A stretch of DNA of 64,000 bases from assembly GCA_001942045.1 (NCBI GenBank), contig MSTD01000010.1:62001-126000 (forward strand). Direction: 5' to 3'. Position numbers and translations under genes: made by a program. Shown in pieces: positions 52,844-61,740 of the stretch. The notes beneath the pieces are model-generated. The model did not search any database and was not told where the DNA came from. It saw nothing but the letters and a program-made list of their open reading frames with translations. The first letter of the stretch is position 1. Each line of letters opens with the position of its first letter. The stretch is from Mycolicibacterium porcinum. GTDB lineage: Bacteria; Actinomycetota; Actinomycetes; Mycobacteriales; Mycobacteriaceae.

Positions 52844-54664
52844 TTATCCCCGTCCCGCGGTCGCGTGCGAAGCCTCGCGGCGCTCCCGCGCGATCTGCTG
52901 CACCGCGCCGAGACCGTTGAAGGCCGGTTTTGCCATCGTCGGAGACTTCGAGGCCAGGTACACCAGCGGCCAGGTCACCAGGAACACGACCACGATGTCC
53001 AGGATCGTGGTCAACCCCAAGGTGAACGCGAAGCCCTTGACCTGGCCGATCGCCAGGAAGTACAGCACCGCGGCCGCCAGGAAGGTCACCGCGTTGCCGG
53101 ACACGATCGTCTTGCGGGCGCGGGCCCAGCCTCGGGGTACCGCCGACCGGAAGGACCGGCCCTCACGGATCTCGTCCTTTATTCGTTCGAAGAACACCAC
53201 GAAGGAGTCAGCGGTGGTGCCGATACCGATGATCAGACCCGCGATACCGGCCAGATCCAGCGTGTAGCCGATGTACCTGCCGAGCAGCACCAGGATCGCG
53301 AAAACCATTGCGCCGGCAGCGACCAGCGACAGCGCGACCAGCAGGCCGAGCACCCGGTAGTACAGCAGTGAGTACAGCAGCACCGCGGCCAAACCGACTG
53401 CGCCGGCGATCAGGCCGGCCCGCATCGAGGACAGGCCCAGCGTCGCCGAAACGGTCTCAGCCTCCGAGGATTCGAACGACAGCGGAAGTGAGCCGTACTT
53501 GAGTACGTTCGCCAATTCCTTGGCCGTGTCCGAAGTGAACTGGCCGGTGATCTGGGTGTTCCCGCCGGGGATCGGTTCGCGGATCTCCGGTGCGCTGACT
53601 ACCTGCGAGTCCAGGGTGAACGCCGTCTGCGTGCCGACGTTGGCGGCGGTGAAGTCGGCCCAGGTCTTGGCTCCCCCGCTCTTGAAGGTCACGTCGACGA
53701 CGTACTGGCCCTGCTGCTGGTTCAGCCCGGAGGTGGCGTCGGCGATCTCCTCGCCGCTCATGATCGACTTGCTCAGCAGATAGACCGTCTGGCCGTCCTG
53801 CGAGCAGGTGATCAGCGGCAGGTTCGGGTCGTCGTTGCCGGCGAGCACATCTTCCTCACCGCAGCGCGTGGCCTGATACTGCAGGGCCAGGATCTGGATC
53901 GACGGGTTGGTGCTCTGCCGCAGTTCCTTCTCGTCGGCGATGCGCTGCGCCAGGGCGGCCTTGGCGTCACCCGGCTTGGGCGGCGCCGGAGCCGGGGCCG
54001 GTGCCGGTGCGGGCTCACCCGGGGCGGGAGCCGGCGCGGGCGCACCCGGCGCCGGAGCCGGAGTCGGTTCACCGGGCGTGGGCGCGGGGTCCAGCGGGTA
54101 GGGCCGCGGCTGGGGTACCGGGGCCGGCCCGCCGGCCGGCGGTGCCGCCGGTGCCTCGCCCGCGGGCGGCGCCACCGGGGCCTCGCCCGGCAGACCCGGG
54201 ACGCCACCGGGCGCTGCGGGGGCGCCGGGCGCCGCGGGGGCTCCCGGAGCTCCCGGTGCGCCGGGTTGTTGGCCCTGCGGCTTGGCGGGCATCGCGTGCA
54301 CGACCGGCCGGATGTACAGACGCGCGGTCTGACCCAGGTTGCGCGCCTCGCTGCCGTCGTTGCCGGGAACGGTGATCACCAGGTTGTCCCCGTCGATGAC
54401 GACCTCCGAGCCGGAGACGCCGAGACCGTCGACGCGGGCACTGATGATTTGTTGGGCCTGGTTGAGTGCCTCTCTGGTCGGCGTCGAGCCGTCCGGGGTG
54501 CGCGCGGTCAGCGTCACCCGGGTACCGCCCTGCAGGTCAATGCCGAGTTTGGGCTTGGCCTGCTTGTCGCCGGTGAGGAACACCAGCAGATAAACGCCGA
54601 TCAGAAGGACCAGGAAAAGTGTCAGGTAGCGCGCAGGGTGCACCGGCGCCGTAGACGATGCCAC
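52844..54664 (-). CDS. secD: Protein translocase subunit SecD
   Basis: A 606-residue partner of SecF. The N-terminal helix and [20 protein letters not shown] motif come first, then the first periplasmic domain with [20 protein letters not shown]. Membrane helices follow, including [20 protein letters not shown] and [16 protein letters not shown]. An unusually long Pro/Ala/Gly-rich insert occupies about residues 127-232, inside the periplasmic region. yajC lies 72 bp upstream on the same strand. Confidence 0.95.
   Translation of the reverse strand: MASSTAPVHPARYLTLFLVLLIGVYLLVFLTGDKQAKPKLGIDLQGGTRVTLTARTPDGSTPTREALNQAQQIISARVDGLGVSGSEVVIDGDNLVITVPGNDGSEARNLGQTARLYIRPVVHAMPAKPQGQQPGAPGAPGAPAAPGAPAAPGGVPGLPGEAPVAPPAGEAPAAPPAGGPAPVPQPRPYPLDPAPTPGEPTPAPAPGAPAPAPAPGEPAPAPAPAPAPPKPGDAKAALAQRIADEKELRQSTNPSIQILALQYQATRCGEEDVLAGNDDPNLPLITCSQDGQTVYLLSKSIMSGEEIADATSGLNQQQGQYVVDVTFKSGGAKTWADFTAANVGTQTAFTLDSQVVSAPEIREPIPGGNTQITGQFTSDTAKELANVLKYGSLPLSFESSEAETVSATLGLSSMRAGLIAGAVGLAAVLLYSLLYYRVLGLLVALSLVAAGAMVFAILVLLGRYIGYTLDLAGIAGLIIGIGTTADSFVVFFERIKDEIREGRSFRSAVPRGWARARKTIVSGNAVTFLAAAVLYFLAIGQVKGFAFTLGLTTILDIVVVFLVTWPLVYLASKSPTMAKPAFNGLGAVQQIARERREASHATAGRG
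53969..54286 (-). repeat. Low-complexity Pro/Ala/Gly coding insert in secD
   Basis: About 106 codons dominated by Pro, Ala and Gly, with recurring [12 protein letters not shown] and APPAGE units. It interrupts the periplasmic P1 region of SecD between [11 protein letters not shown] and DAKAALAQR. It is in frame and would be a flexible extracytoplasmic linker. Confidence 0.85.
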
Positions 54665-54736
54665 GTTTCTAGGGTCTCCTCGAGATCAGTTCGTCAGCAC
54701 CGCAAAGGGTACGTGCTTGTCCTGGGTGCTCTGCGG

Positions 54737-55084
54737 TCAGTCTTTCTTGAGGCCGTCGGTGTCGGTGACACCGGTGCTCTCGGTCAGTTCAGTCGCGGCC
54801 GACGGGGTGTCGGCGTCGACATCGGTGTCCTCCTCGATGCGGTCGCGCACCGCGAGCTTCATCCAGGTGGTGACGACGCCGGGGGCGATCTCCAGGTCGA
54901 CGTTGTCGTCGGTGATGCCGGTGATCGTGCCCTGCAGGCCCGAGGTGGTGTGCACGCGATCGCCGATCTGCAGCGAATTGTGCAGGTCGATGGTCGCCTG
55001 CATCGCCTTGCGCTGACGACGCGACGCGAAGAACATAAACGCGCCCATGACGATCAGCAGGGGCAGAAAAATGACGAGATCCAT
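54737..55084 (-). CDS. yajC: Preprotein translocase subunit YajC
   Basis: A 115-residue protein with one N-terminal membrane helix (LVIFLPLLIVMGAFMFFASR) and the YajC cytoplasmic domain (DRVHTTSGLQGTITGITDDN, VDLEIAPGVVTTWMK). It associates with SecDF. The acidic C-terminus (DTDVDADTPSAATE) is variable in mycobacteria. It is the first gene of the yajC-secD-secF-lipoprotein-apt-rel series. Confidence 0.93.
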   Translation of the reverse strand: MDLVIFLPLLIVMGAFMFFASRRQRKAMQATIDLHNSLQIGDRVHTTSGLQGTITGITDDNVDLEIAPGVVTTWMKLAVRDRIEEDTDVDADTPSAATELTESTGVTDTDGLKKD

Positions 55085-55244
55085 GTCAACTATGTCTTTC
55101 GTGTTGTGTCAGATGTCAGGGCGACCGAGGCCACGATACCGCCGCCGACCCGGACCACCCCATTCGCCGCCGACAGGCAGGCGCCGCGACTAGGCTCAGT
55201 ACGCGTTATTTCCGGTGCCGCCCTTCCGTAAAGAGGAGGCAGTG

Positions 55245-56585
55245 TTGAGCCATCCAGAGCAGTCCCGCCTTCTGGCCACCACCATTCCCGGCCCCAAATC
55301 CGAGGCGTTGATCGGCCGGAAATCGGCGGCCGTCGCCCGTGGAGTCGGCAACACCATGCCGGTGTATGCCGCCCGCGCCGGAGGCGGCATCGTCGAGGAC
55401 GTCGACGGTAACCGCCTGATCGACCTGGGCTCGGGCATCGCTGTCACCACGATCGGCAACGCGTCGCCGCGCGTGGTCGAGGCGGTGGCCGCGCAGGCCG
55501 CCGACTTCACCCACACCTGCTTCATGGTGACACCGTACGAGGAGTACGTCGCGGTCTGCGAACACCTCAACCGGCTGACGCCGGTGCGCGGCGAGAAACG
55601 GTCGGCCCTGTTCAATTCCGGTTCCGAGGCGGTCGAGAACTCGGTGAAGATCGCCCGGTCCCACACCCACAAGCAGGCCGTCGTCGCGTTCGACCACGCC
55701 TACCACGGGCGGACCAACCTCACGATGGCCCTGACCGCCAAGTCGATGCCGTACAAGCACGGCTTCGGCCCGTTCGCACCCGAGATCTACCGGGCGCCGT
55801 TGTCGTACCCGTTCCGCGATGCCGAGTTCGGCAAGGAACTGGCGACCGACGGCGCGCTCGCGGCCAAACGGGCCATCGACGTGATGGAGAAGCAGGTCGG
55901 CGCCGACAACCTGGCCGCGGTCATCATCGAACCCATCCAGGGCGAGGGCGGGTTCATCGTGCCGGCCGACGGGTTCCTGCCCGCGTTGTTGGGGTGGTGC
56001 CGCGACAACAACGTGGTGTTCATCGCCGACGAAGTGCAGACCGGATTCGCCCGCACCGGCGCGATGTTCGCGTGTGAGCACGAGGGCATCGATCCCGACC
56101 TGATCGTCACCGCCAAGGGCATCGCCGACGGCTTGCCGTTGTCCGCGGTGACGGGGCGGGCCGAGATCATGGACTCGCCGCACGTCTCCGGACTCGGCGG
56201 CACCTACGGCGGCAATCCGATCGCGTGTGCCGCGGCGCTGGCCACGATCGAGACCATCGAGGCCGACGGTCTGGTCGCCCGCGCCCAGCAGATCGAAGTC
56301 CTGATGAAGGACCGGCTGGGCCGGTTGCAGGCCGAGGACGACCGGATCGGCGACGTCCGCGGCCGGGGCGCGATGATCGCTGTCGAACTGGTCAAGGCCG
56401 GCACCACCACGCCCGACCCGGAGCTGACCAGGGCGCTGTGCGCCGGCGCCCATGCGGCCGGGGTGATCGTGCTGTCCTGCGGCACCTACGGCAACGTGTT
56501 GCGGTTCCTGCCGCCGCTGACGATCAGCGACGAACTGCTCATCGAGGGGCTCGATGTGCTCGAGCTGATCCTGCGCGACCTCTGA
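55245..56585 (+). CDS. gabT: 4-aminobutyrate (GABA) aminotransferase
   Basis: A 446-residue class III PLP aminotransferase converting GABA and 2-oxoglutarate to succinate semialdehyde and glutamate. GGGIVEDVDGNRLIDLGSGI, FNSGSEAVENSVKIAR, PIQGEGGFIVPADG, FIADEVQTGFARTG and the PLP lysine in VTAKGIADGLPLSAV are present. TTG 55245 is chosen because AGGAGG is five bases upstream and MSHPEQSR fits the family start; GTG 55242 is too close to that site. A TAGGCT at 55191-55196 may be its -10. It is divergent from yajC. Confidence 0.92.
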   Translation: MSHPEQSRLLATTIPGPKSEALIGRKSAAVARGVGNTMPVYAARAGGGIVEDVDGNRLIDLGSGIAVTTIGNASPRVVEAVAAQAADFTHTCFMVTPYEEYVAVCEHLNRLTPVRGEKRSALFNSGSEAVENSVKIARSHTHKQAVVAFDHAYHGRTNLTMALTAKSMPYKHGFGPFAPEIYRAPLSYPFRDAEFGKELATDGALAAKRAIDVMEKQVGADNLAAVIIEPIQGEGGFIVPADGFLPALLGWCRDNNVVFIADEVQTGFARTGAMFACEHEGIDPDLIVTAKGIADGLPLSAVTGRAEIMDSPHVSGLGGTYGGNPIACAAALATIETIEADGLVARAQQIEVLMKDRLGRLQAEDDRIGDVRGRGAMIAVELVKAGTTTPDPELTRALCAGAHAAGVIVLSCGTYGNVLRFLPPLTISDELLIEGLDVLELILRDL

Positions 56586-56589
56586 AACG

Positions 56590-57210
56590 CTAATGAGCGT
56601 GGGTGTGGCGCCGGCCGAACATCCCGCCCCAGGTCCGACGCTCAGGCGCGGCCATGGCTTCGGTCGGTTGAGCATCGGCGACGGCGGCGGGTTCGGCCGT
56701 CACGGCGTGTGCCACGGGCCGTTGCGCGTACTCGACGTCACGCACACTGCGCACCGACAACCGGCCCACGGCCATGGCCCCCAGCAACACGATCAGCGCG
56801 CCGAGCCCGGAGAAGTAGGCCAACTCCAGCGTCACGCGTTTGGCGTCGGTCACGGCGATGGGCATGCCGGCGTCGCCGATGCCCAACGGCCCGGCGAGCG
56901 CCCGGCCGATCACGAACCACGCTCCGCCCAAAACGGCCAGCCATGCGCCGAAATGCGCCGTGGCCCGGTTACCCGAACCCAGCAGGAGCAGGCCGCCCAG
57001 CGCCGTCACGGCCCCCGGAAGCACCTCCAACCAGCCTCGCGCCGACGTCCACACCCAGGCTTGATCCGGGGTGAACGCGAAGTCGAAGTACGGCCCGACG
57101 AACGGGATCAGCGCACCCCAGATTCCCAGCAGAACCAGCAAAAGGCCGCTGGCGGCTCCGCGACTGCGGGGCATGCGCAGTCGGCCGCCGCGGGTATCGA
57201 ATTCGGTCAT
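56590..57210 (-). CDS. Four-helix membrane protein of unknown function
   Basis: A 206-residue protein with four hydrophobic helices: GLLLVLLGIWGALIPFVGPY, VLPGAVTALGGLLLLGSG, AWLAVLGGAWFVIGRALAGP and YFSGLGALIVLLGAMAVGRL. The C-terminal about 50 residues are hydrophilic and end in a His-rich GRRHTHAH. The family is seen in mycobacteria, but I know of no function. It is convergent with gabT, with four bases between them. Confidence 0.75.
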   Translation of the reverse strand: MTEFDTRGGRLRMPRSRGAASGLLLVLLGIWGALIPFVGPYFDFAFTPDQAWVWTSARGWLEVLPGAVTALGGLLLLGSGNRATAHFGAWLAVLGGAWFVIGRALAGPLGIGDAGMPIAVTDAKRVTLELAYFSGLGALIVLLGAMAVGRLSVRSVRDVEYAQRPVAHAVTAEPAAVADAQPTEAMAAPERRTWGGMFGRRHTHAH

Positions 57211-57277
57211 GATGCCTCCTTTGACACCCCGGTGGGTACCCCAAACTCGGTGGCAGTAACGCTCCTACCCTGAGGGG

Positions 57278-57913
57278 ATGCGTCTCGTCGAGAACGTCCT
57301 GCGCGAGGAGTTGGCCGGCGCGTGGGAACGGTGGGGGCAGCGGTGCGCCGACCTGACCGCGTCACAGTGGCGGACCACCACCCGCTGTGAGTCCTGGGAT
57401 GTCCAGTCGTTGGTGGCCCACGTGTGCCCGGAGGCCACGACGTTCGACCAACTGGCCGAGGCCAGGATCGACGACGCGGCCGCGGTGACGGACGCCGCTG
57501 AGCTGCTGCGCATCTTCAACCAGCCCGACGGTGTCGCCAACACCACGGCAAGCCAGATCGCCGAACGCGCCGTGCATGAGGCCTCGACGCTGACGCCGCC
57601 GACTGCGGCCGCGCGATTCCTCGACGCAGCCGACCGACTGCGTCGCATGCCCGAGATGGCCCGAGGCGGCGAAACGGTGATCCGCTACCCGATCGTCGGC
57701 AGTGCCACGCTCGCCGTTGTTGCCGAGGTCGCGCTGATGGAGGCCACAGTGCACCTTCTGGACCTGGCCGACGCGGTCGGCGGCGTGGTGCCATCCCCCA
57801 CCGCCTTGGCCGCCACCCGGGACCTGTTGATCGCGGTTCCTGACCCCGCCGCGGCGGTGGAGGCGCTCGCCGGGCGGGCTCCTGCTCGGGCGGTTGTGCC
57901 GGCAATCCGCTGA
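57278..57913 (+). CDS. Mycothiol-dependent maleylpyruvate isomerase family protein
   Basis: A 211-residue protein of the MDMPI/DinB fold. WGQRCADLTASQWRTTTRCE, then SWDVQSLVAHVCPEATTFDQ (first His), and VAEVALMEATVHLLDLADAV (later His) fit the metal-binding N-terminal domain. Members use mycothiol as cofactor for isomerase or transferase reactions; the substrate here is unknown. It stands alone between a membrane-protein gene and the car promoter. Confidence 0.8.
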   Translation: MRLVENVLREELAGAWERWGQRCADLTASQWRTTTRCESWDVQSLVAHVCPEATTFDQLAEARIDDAAAVTDAAELLRIFNQPDGVANTTASQIAERAVHEASTLTPPTAAARFLDAADRLRRMPEMARGGETVIRYPIVGSATLAVVAEVALMEATVHLLDLADAVGGVVPSPTALAATRDLLIAVPDPAAAVEALAGRAPARAVVPAIR

Positions 57914-57998
57914 ACCGGTTATCAGCCTTCCCCGGCCCCCACACCGGAACGACCAGACTCACAGCACATTGACAGCGAGAAAGCTGGTTTTTCGGAAA

Positions 57999-58023
57999 TA
58001 AGTTTAGTTTCACTAACGTAGTA
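57999..58023 (+). promoter_or_regulatory. car-1 promoter element: possible -10 and shared operator motif
   Basis: TAAGTT (57999-58004) is a possible -10. The motif at 58004-58023 consists of TTAGT, TTC, ACTAA and CGTAGTA, with overlapping palindromes (TTAGT/ACTAA and CACTA/TAGTA). It matches the car-2 promoter at 19 of 20 positions. A TTGACA at 57969-57974 is too far upstream to be its -35. Confidence 0.7.
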
Positions 58024-58082
58024 GTTCGGTAGCGCAACGTCGCGCCGGTGATTAATTCAGCTATCTGTAAAGAGGGTTCTTG

Positions 58083-61000
58083 ATGTCGTTTGATACTCGT
58101 GATGAGCAACTGGCGAGCCGCATCGCCGATCTGACCGCCACTGATCCACAGTTCGCCGCCGCGATTCCAAGCGACACCGTCACCGCCGCCGTCGACGTTC
58201 CCGGCCTGCGTCTTCCCGAAATCGTCCAGACCGTCCTGGAGGGCTACTCCGAGCGCCCCGCCCTCGGCGAACGCGCCCTCGAATTCGTCGCCGACCCCGC
58301 CACGGGACGCACGACCGCGCGGCTGCTCCCCCGGTTCGACACCATCAGCTACGGCGAACTCTGGCAACGGGTCCGCGCCCTCGCCGCGGCCCTGCACGCC
58401 TCCGGCGTCACGGCCGGCGACCGCGTCGCGATCCTGGGATTCACCAGCGCCGACTACACCGTGATCGACACGGCGCTCGGCCAGATCGGCGCGGTGTCGG
58501 TGCCCCTGCAGACCAGCTCCTCACCCGAGGCGCTGGCACCGATCGTGGCCGAGACCGAACCGCGGGTGATCGCCGCGAGTGTCGACCACCTCGCCGACGC
58601 CGTCGAGCTGGCGTCGACCGCCCATGCTCCGGCCCGAGTGCTGGTCTTCGACCACCACCCCCAGCTCGACGACTACCGCGACGCCGTGGCAGCGGCCACC
58701 GAGCGACTCGCCGGCACCGCCGTCGCGGTCGAAACCTTGGCCGAACTGCTGGACCGCGGGCGCGAACTGCCGACACCGCCGGCCCCGGAGTCCGACGGCA
58801 CCGATCCGCTCGCCCTGCTGATCTACACCTCGGGCAGCACCGGCGCCCCCAAAGGCGCGATGTACCTGCAGAGTTCGGTCGCCAAGTTCTGGCGGCGCAA
58901 CAGCAAGGCCTGGCTCGGACCGGTGAGCGCGGCGATCAACCTGAGTTTCATGCCGATGAGCCACGTGATGGGCCGCGGCATCCTCTACGCCTCGCTCGCC
59001 GCCGGCGGCACCTGCTACTTCGCCGCCCGCAGCGATCTGTCGACGCTCCTGGAGGACCTCGCGCTGACCCGGCCCACCGAGCTGAATTTCGTTCCGCGCG
59101 TGTGGGAGATGATCCACAGCGAGTACCAGAGCCGGGTCGATCAGCGCCTGGCCGAGTCCGGCCAGGACCGCGAGGCCGTCGAGGCCGAGGTGCTGGCCGA
59201 GGTGCGAGACAAGGTCCTCGGCGGACGCTTCGTCGCGGCGATGACCGGCTCGGCGCCCATCTCGGCAGAACTCAAGGCCTGGACCCAGGACATGCTGGGC
59301 ATCCACCTGCTCGAGGGCTACGGCTCGACCGAGGCCGGGATGGCGCTGTTCGACGGTGTCGTCCAGCGCCCGCCGGTGCTCGACTACAAGCTCGTCGACG
59401 TGCCGGATCTGGGCTACTTCAGCACCGATCAGCCCCATCCGCGCGGCGAGCTGCTGATCAAGACCGAGAACCTGTTCCCCGGCTACTACAAGCGTCCCGA
59501 GGTCACCGCGTCGGTGTTCGACGAGGACGGCTTCTACCGGACCGGCGACGTCGTCGCCGAGGTCGGGCCGGACCAGCTGCGCTACGTCGACCGGCGCAAC
59601 AACGTGCTCAAGCTCGCCCAGGGCGAGTTCGTCACGCTGGCCAAGTTGGAGGCGGTGTTCGGCAACAGCCCACTGGTGCAACAGATCTACGTGTACGGCA
59701 ACAGCGCACAGCCGTATCTGCTGGCCGTCGTGGTGCCGACCGATGCCGGCGTGTCGAAGGAGGCGATCAGCGAATCCCTGCAGGAGGTGGCCAGGGAAGC
59801 CGACCTGCAGTCCTACGAGATCCCACGCGATTTCATCGTGGAGACAACACCTTTCAGCCTGGAGAACGGCCTGCTGACCGGCATCCGCAAGCTGGCGTGG
59901 CCGAAGTTGAAGGCGCACTACGGCGAACGACTGGAGCAGCTGTACACCGATCTGGCCGAGACGCAGGCCGCCGAGCTGCGCGCGCTGCGCACCGGTGCGG
60001 CCGACGCCCCGGTACTGGAGACCGTGAGCCGGGCCGCCGGGGCGCTGCTGGGCGCCGCGGCATCCGACCTTGGACCCGATGCCCACTTCACCGACCTGGG
60101 TGGGGATTCGTTGTCGGCGTTGACTTTCGGCAATCTGCTGCGCGAAATCTTCGATGTCGACGTGCCGGTCGGCGTGATCGTCAGCCCGGCCACCGACCTG
60201 GCCGGCATCGCTGAGTACATCGAAACGCAGCGCAGCGGGTCCAAGCGTCCGACCTACGCCTCGGTGCACGGACGCCATGCCGCCGAGGTCAGTGCCGCGG
60301 ATCTGACCCTGGACAAGTTCCTCGACGCCGAAACTCTGGCCGCCGCGCCGAACCTGCCCAAGGCTCCGGCCGAAGTGCGGACCGTGTTGTTGACCGGCGC
60401 CACCGGCTTCCTGGGCCGCTACCTGGCCCTGGAATGGCTGGAACGCATGGATCTGGTCGACGGCAAGGTGATCGCCCTGGTGCGCGCCAAGTCCGACGAA
60501 GAGGCGCGGGCCCGGCTCGACGCCACCTTCGACAGCGGCGACGCGAAACTGCTGGCGCACTACCAGGATCTGGCAGCCGATCACCTCGAGGTGATCGCCG
60601 GCGACAAGGGCGAGGAGAACCTGGGCCTGGATCAGCAGACCTGGCAGCGGCTGGCCGACGACGTCGACCTGATCGTCGACCCGGCGGCACTGGTCAACCA
60701 CGTGCTGCCCTACAGCGAGCTGTTCGGCCCCAACGCCCTCGGCACCGCCGAGCTGATCAAGATCGCGCTCACCACGAAGATCAAGCCGTACACGTACGTC
60801 TCGACCATCGGCGTGGGCGATCAGATCGAGCCCGGGAAGTTCGTCGAGAACGTCGACGTCCGGGAGATGAGCGCGGTCCGCAAGATCAACGACGGCTACG
60901 CCAACGGCTACGGCAACAGCAAGTGGGCCGGCGAGGTCCTGCTGCGTGAGGCCAATGACCTGTGCGGCATGCCCGTCGCGGTGTTCCGCTGCGACATGAT

Positions 61001-61568
61001 CCTGGCCGACACCACCTACTCGGGCCAGCTCAACCTGCCCGACATGTTCACCCGCATGATGTTCAGTCTGGTGGCCAGTGGCATCGCGCCGAAGTCCTTC
61101 TACGAGCTGGACTCGAACGGCAACCGCCAGCGCTCGCACTACGACGGGCTGCCGGTGGAGTTCATCGCCGAGTCGATCTCGACGCTGGGCGGCCAGTCCG
61201 TGGAGAGCTTCGAGACCTACCACGTGATGAACCCGTACGACGACGGCCTCGGGATGGACGAGTTCACCGACTGGCTCATCGAGGCGGGCTACGCGATCGA
61301 GCGCATCGATGACTACGGGCAGTGGATCCAGCGCTTCGAGAGCACCCTGCGCGCGCTGCCGGACAAGCAGCGTCAGGCCTCGCTGCTGCCGCTGCTGCAC
61401 AACTACCAGCAGCCCGAGCGGCCAATGCTGGGCGCCCTGGCTCCGACGGACCACTTCCGGGCCGCCGTGCAGGACGCCAAGATCGGGCCCGACAAGGACA
61501 TCCCCCATGTCAGCCCGGCAGTGATCGTCAAATACATCACCGACCTGCAGCAACTGGGTCTGCTCTAA
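58083..61568 (+). CDS. car: Carboxylic acid reductase 1 (FadD9-type)
   Basis: A 1161-residue three-domain enzyme reducing carboxylic acids to aldehydes with ATP and NADPH. The adenylation domain (about 1-640) has [25 protein letters not shown] and FYRTGD. The carrier domain has Ser676 in [11 protein letters not shown], which needs a phosphopantetheine arm added by a separate transferase. The reductase domain starts with [17 protein letters not shown] near 770, and Tyr943/Lys947 (YGNSK) form the catalytic pair. ATG 58083 has AGAGGG upstream. It corresponds to Rv2590. A second complete-looking paralogue follows. Confidence 0.95.
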   Translation: MSFDTRDEQLASRIADLTATDPQFAAAIPSDTVTAAVDVPGLRLPEIVQTVLEGYSERPALGERALEFVADPATGRTTARLLPRFDTISYGELWQRVRALAAALHASGVTAGDRVAILGFTSADYTVIDTALGQIGAVSVPLQTSSSPEALAPIVAETEPRVIAASVDHLADAVELASTAHAPARVLVFDHHPQLDDYRDAVAAATERLAGTAVAVETLAELLDRGRELPTPPAPESDGTDPLALLIYTSGSTGAPKGAMYLQSSVAKFWRRNSKAWLGPVSAAINLSFMPMSHVMGRGILYASLAAGGTCYFAARSDLSTLLEDLALTRPTELNFVPRVWEMIHSEYQSRVDQRLAESGQDREAVEAEVLAEVRDKVLGGRFVAAMTGSAPISAELKAWTQDMLGIHLLEGYGSTEAGMALFDGVVQRPPVLDYKLVDVPDLGYFSTDQPHPRGELLIKTENLFPGYYKRPEVTASVFDEDGFYRTGDVVAEVGPDQLRYVDRRNNVLKLAQGEFVTLAKLEAVFGNSPLVQQIYVYGNSAQPYLLAVVVPTDAGVSKEAISESLQEVAREADLQSYEIPRDFIVETTPFSLENGLLTGIRKLAWPKLKAHYGERLEQLYTDLAETQAAELRALRTGAADAPVLETVSRAAGALLGAAASDLGPDAHFTDLGGDSLSALTFGNLLREIFDVDVPVGVIVSPATDLAGIAEYIETQRSGSKRPTYASVHGRHAAEVSAADLTLDKFLDAETLAAAPNLPKAPAEVRTVLLTGATGFLGRYLALEWLERMDLVDGKVIALVRAKSDEEARARLDATFDSGDAKLLAHYQDLAADHLEVIAGDKGEENLGLDQQTWQRLADDVDLIVDPAALVNHVLPYSELFGPNALGTAELIKIALTTKIKPYTYVSTIGVGDQIEPGKFVENVDVREMSAVRKINDGYANGYGNSKWAGEVLLREANDLCGMPVAVFRCDMILADTTYSGQLNLPDMFTRMMFSLVASGIAPKSFYELDSNGNRQRSHYDGLPVEFIAESISTLGGQSVESFETYHVMNPYDDGLGMDEFTDWLIEAGYAIERIDDYGQWIQRFESTLRALPDKQRQASLLPLLHNYQQPERPMLGALAPTDHFRAAVQDAKIGPDKDIPHVSPAVIVKYITDLQQLGLL

Positions 61569-61578
61569 CCACCCGCAA

Positions 61579-61610
61579 GCGCCCGTCCCACACCGGAGTG
61601 GGGCGGGCGC
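61579..61610 (+). terminator. Rho-independent-like hairpin after car-1
   Basis: The arms GCGCCCGTCCCAC (61579-61591) and GTGGGGCGGGCGC (61598-61610) pair at 12 of 13 positions around a 6-nt loop, starting 11 bp after the stop. No T-tract follows. It separates car-1 from the car-2 promoter, so the two genes are probably separate transcripts. Confidence 0.75.
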
Positions 61611-61656
61611 CGTCGGGCGTGACGCATCTCGCACCGGAAGCGCTGGCATCTCGAAA

Positions 61657-61681
61657 TATAATTAGTTTTACTAACGTAGTA
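61657..61681 (+). promoter_or_regulatory. car-2 promoter: TATAAT -10 and shared operator motif
   Basis: TATAAT (61657-61662) is a consensus -10. It runs straight into the 20-bp motif at 61662-61681, identical to that of car-1 except for one base (TTT instead of TTC at the first centre). TACTA/TAGTA around ACG is a perfect palindrome here. The motif would cover the transcription start, as expected for a repressor. Confidence 0.75.
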
Positions 61682-61740
61682 ATCAGTAGGCGCGACAAAC
61701 GTGCCGACCATATTGATTTTGATTTGCTCAGGGGACCGAT

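Noticed and set aside
57969..57974. TTGACA as the -35 of car-1
   Set aside because: The nearest plausible -10 is 24 bases downstream, beyond normal spacing.
58521..61649. 1042-codon open frame on the minus strand opposite car-1
   Set aside because: It is the complement of a well-supported car gene, with repetitive His/Gln/Leu/Gly composition and no recognisable domain.
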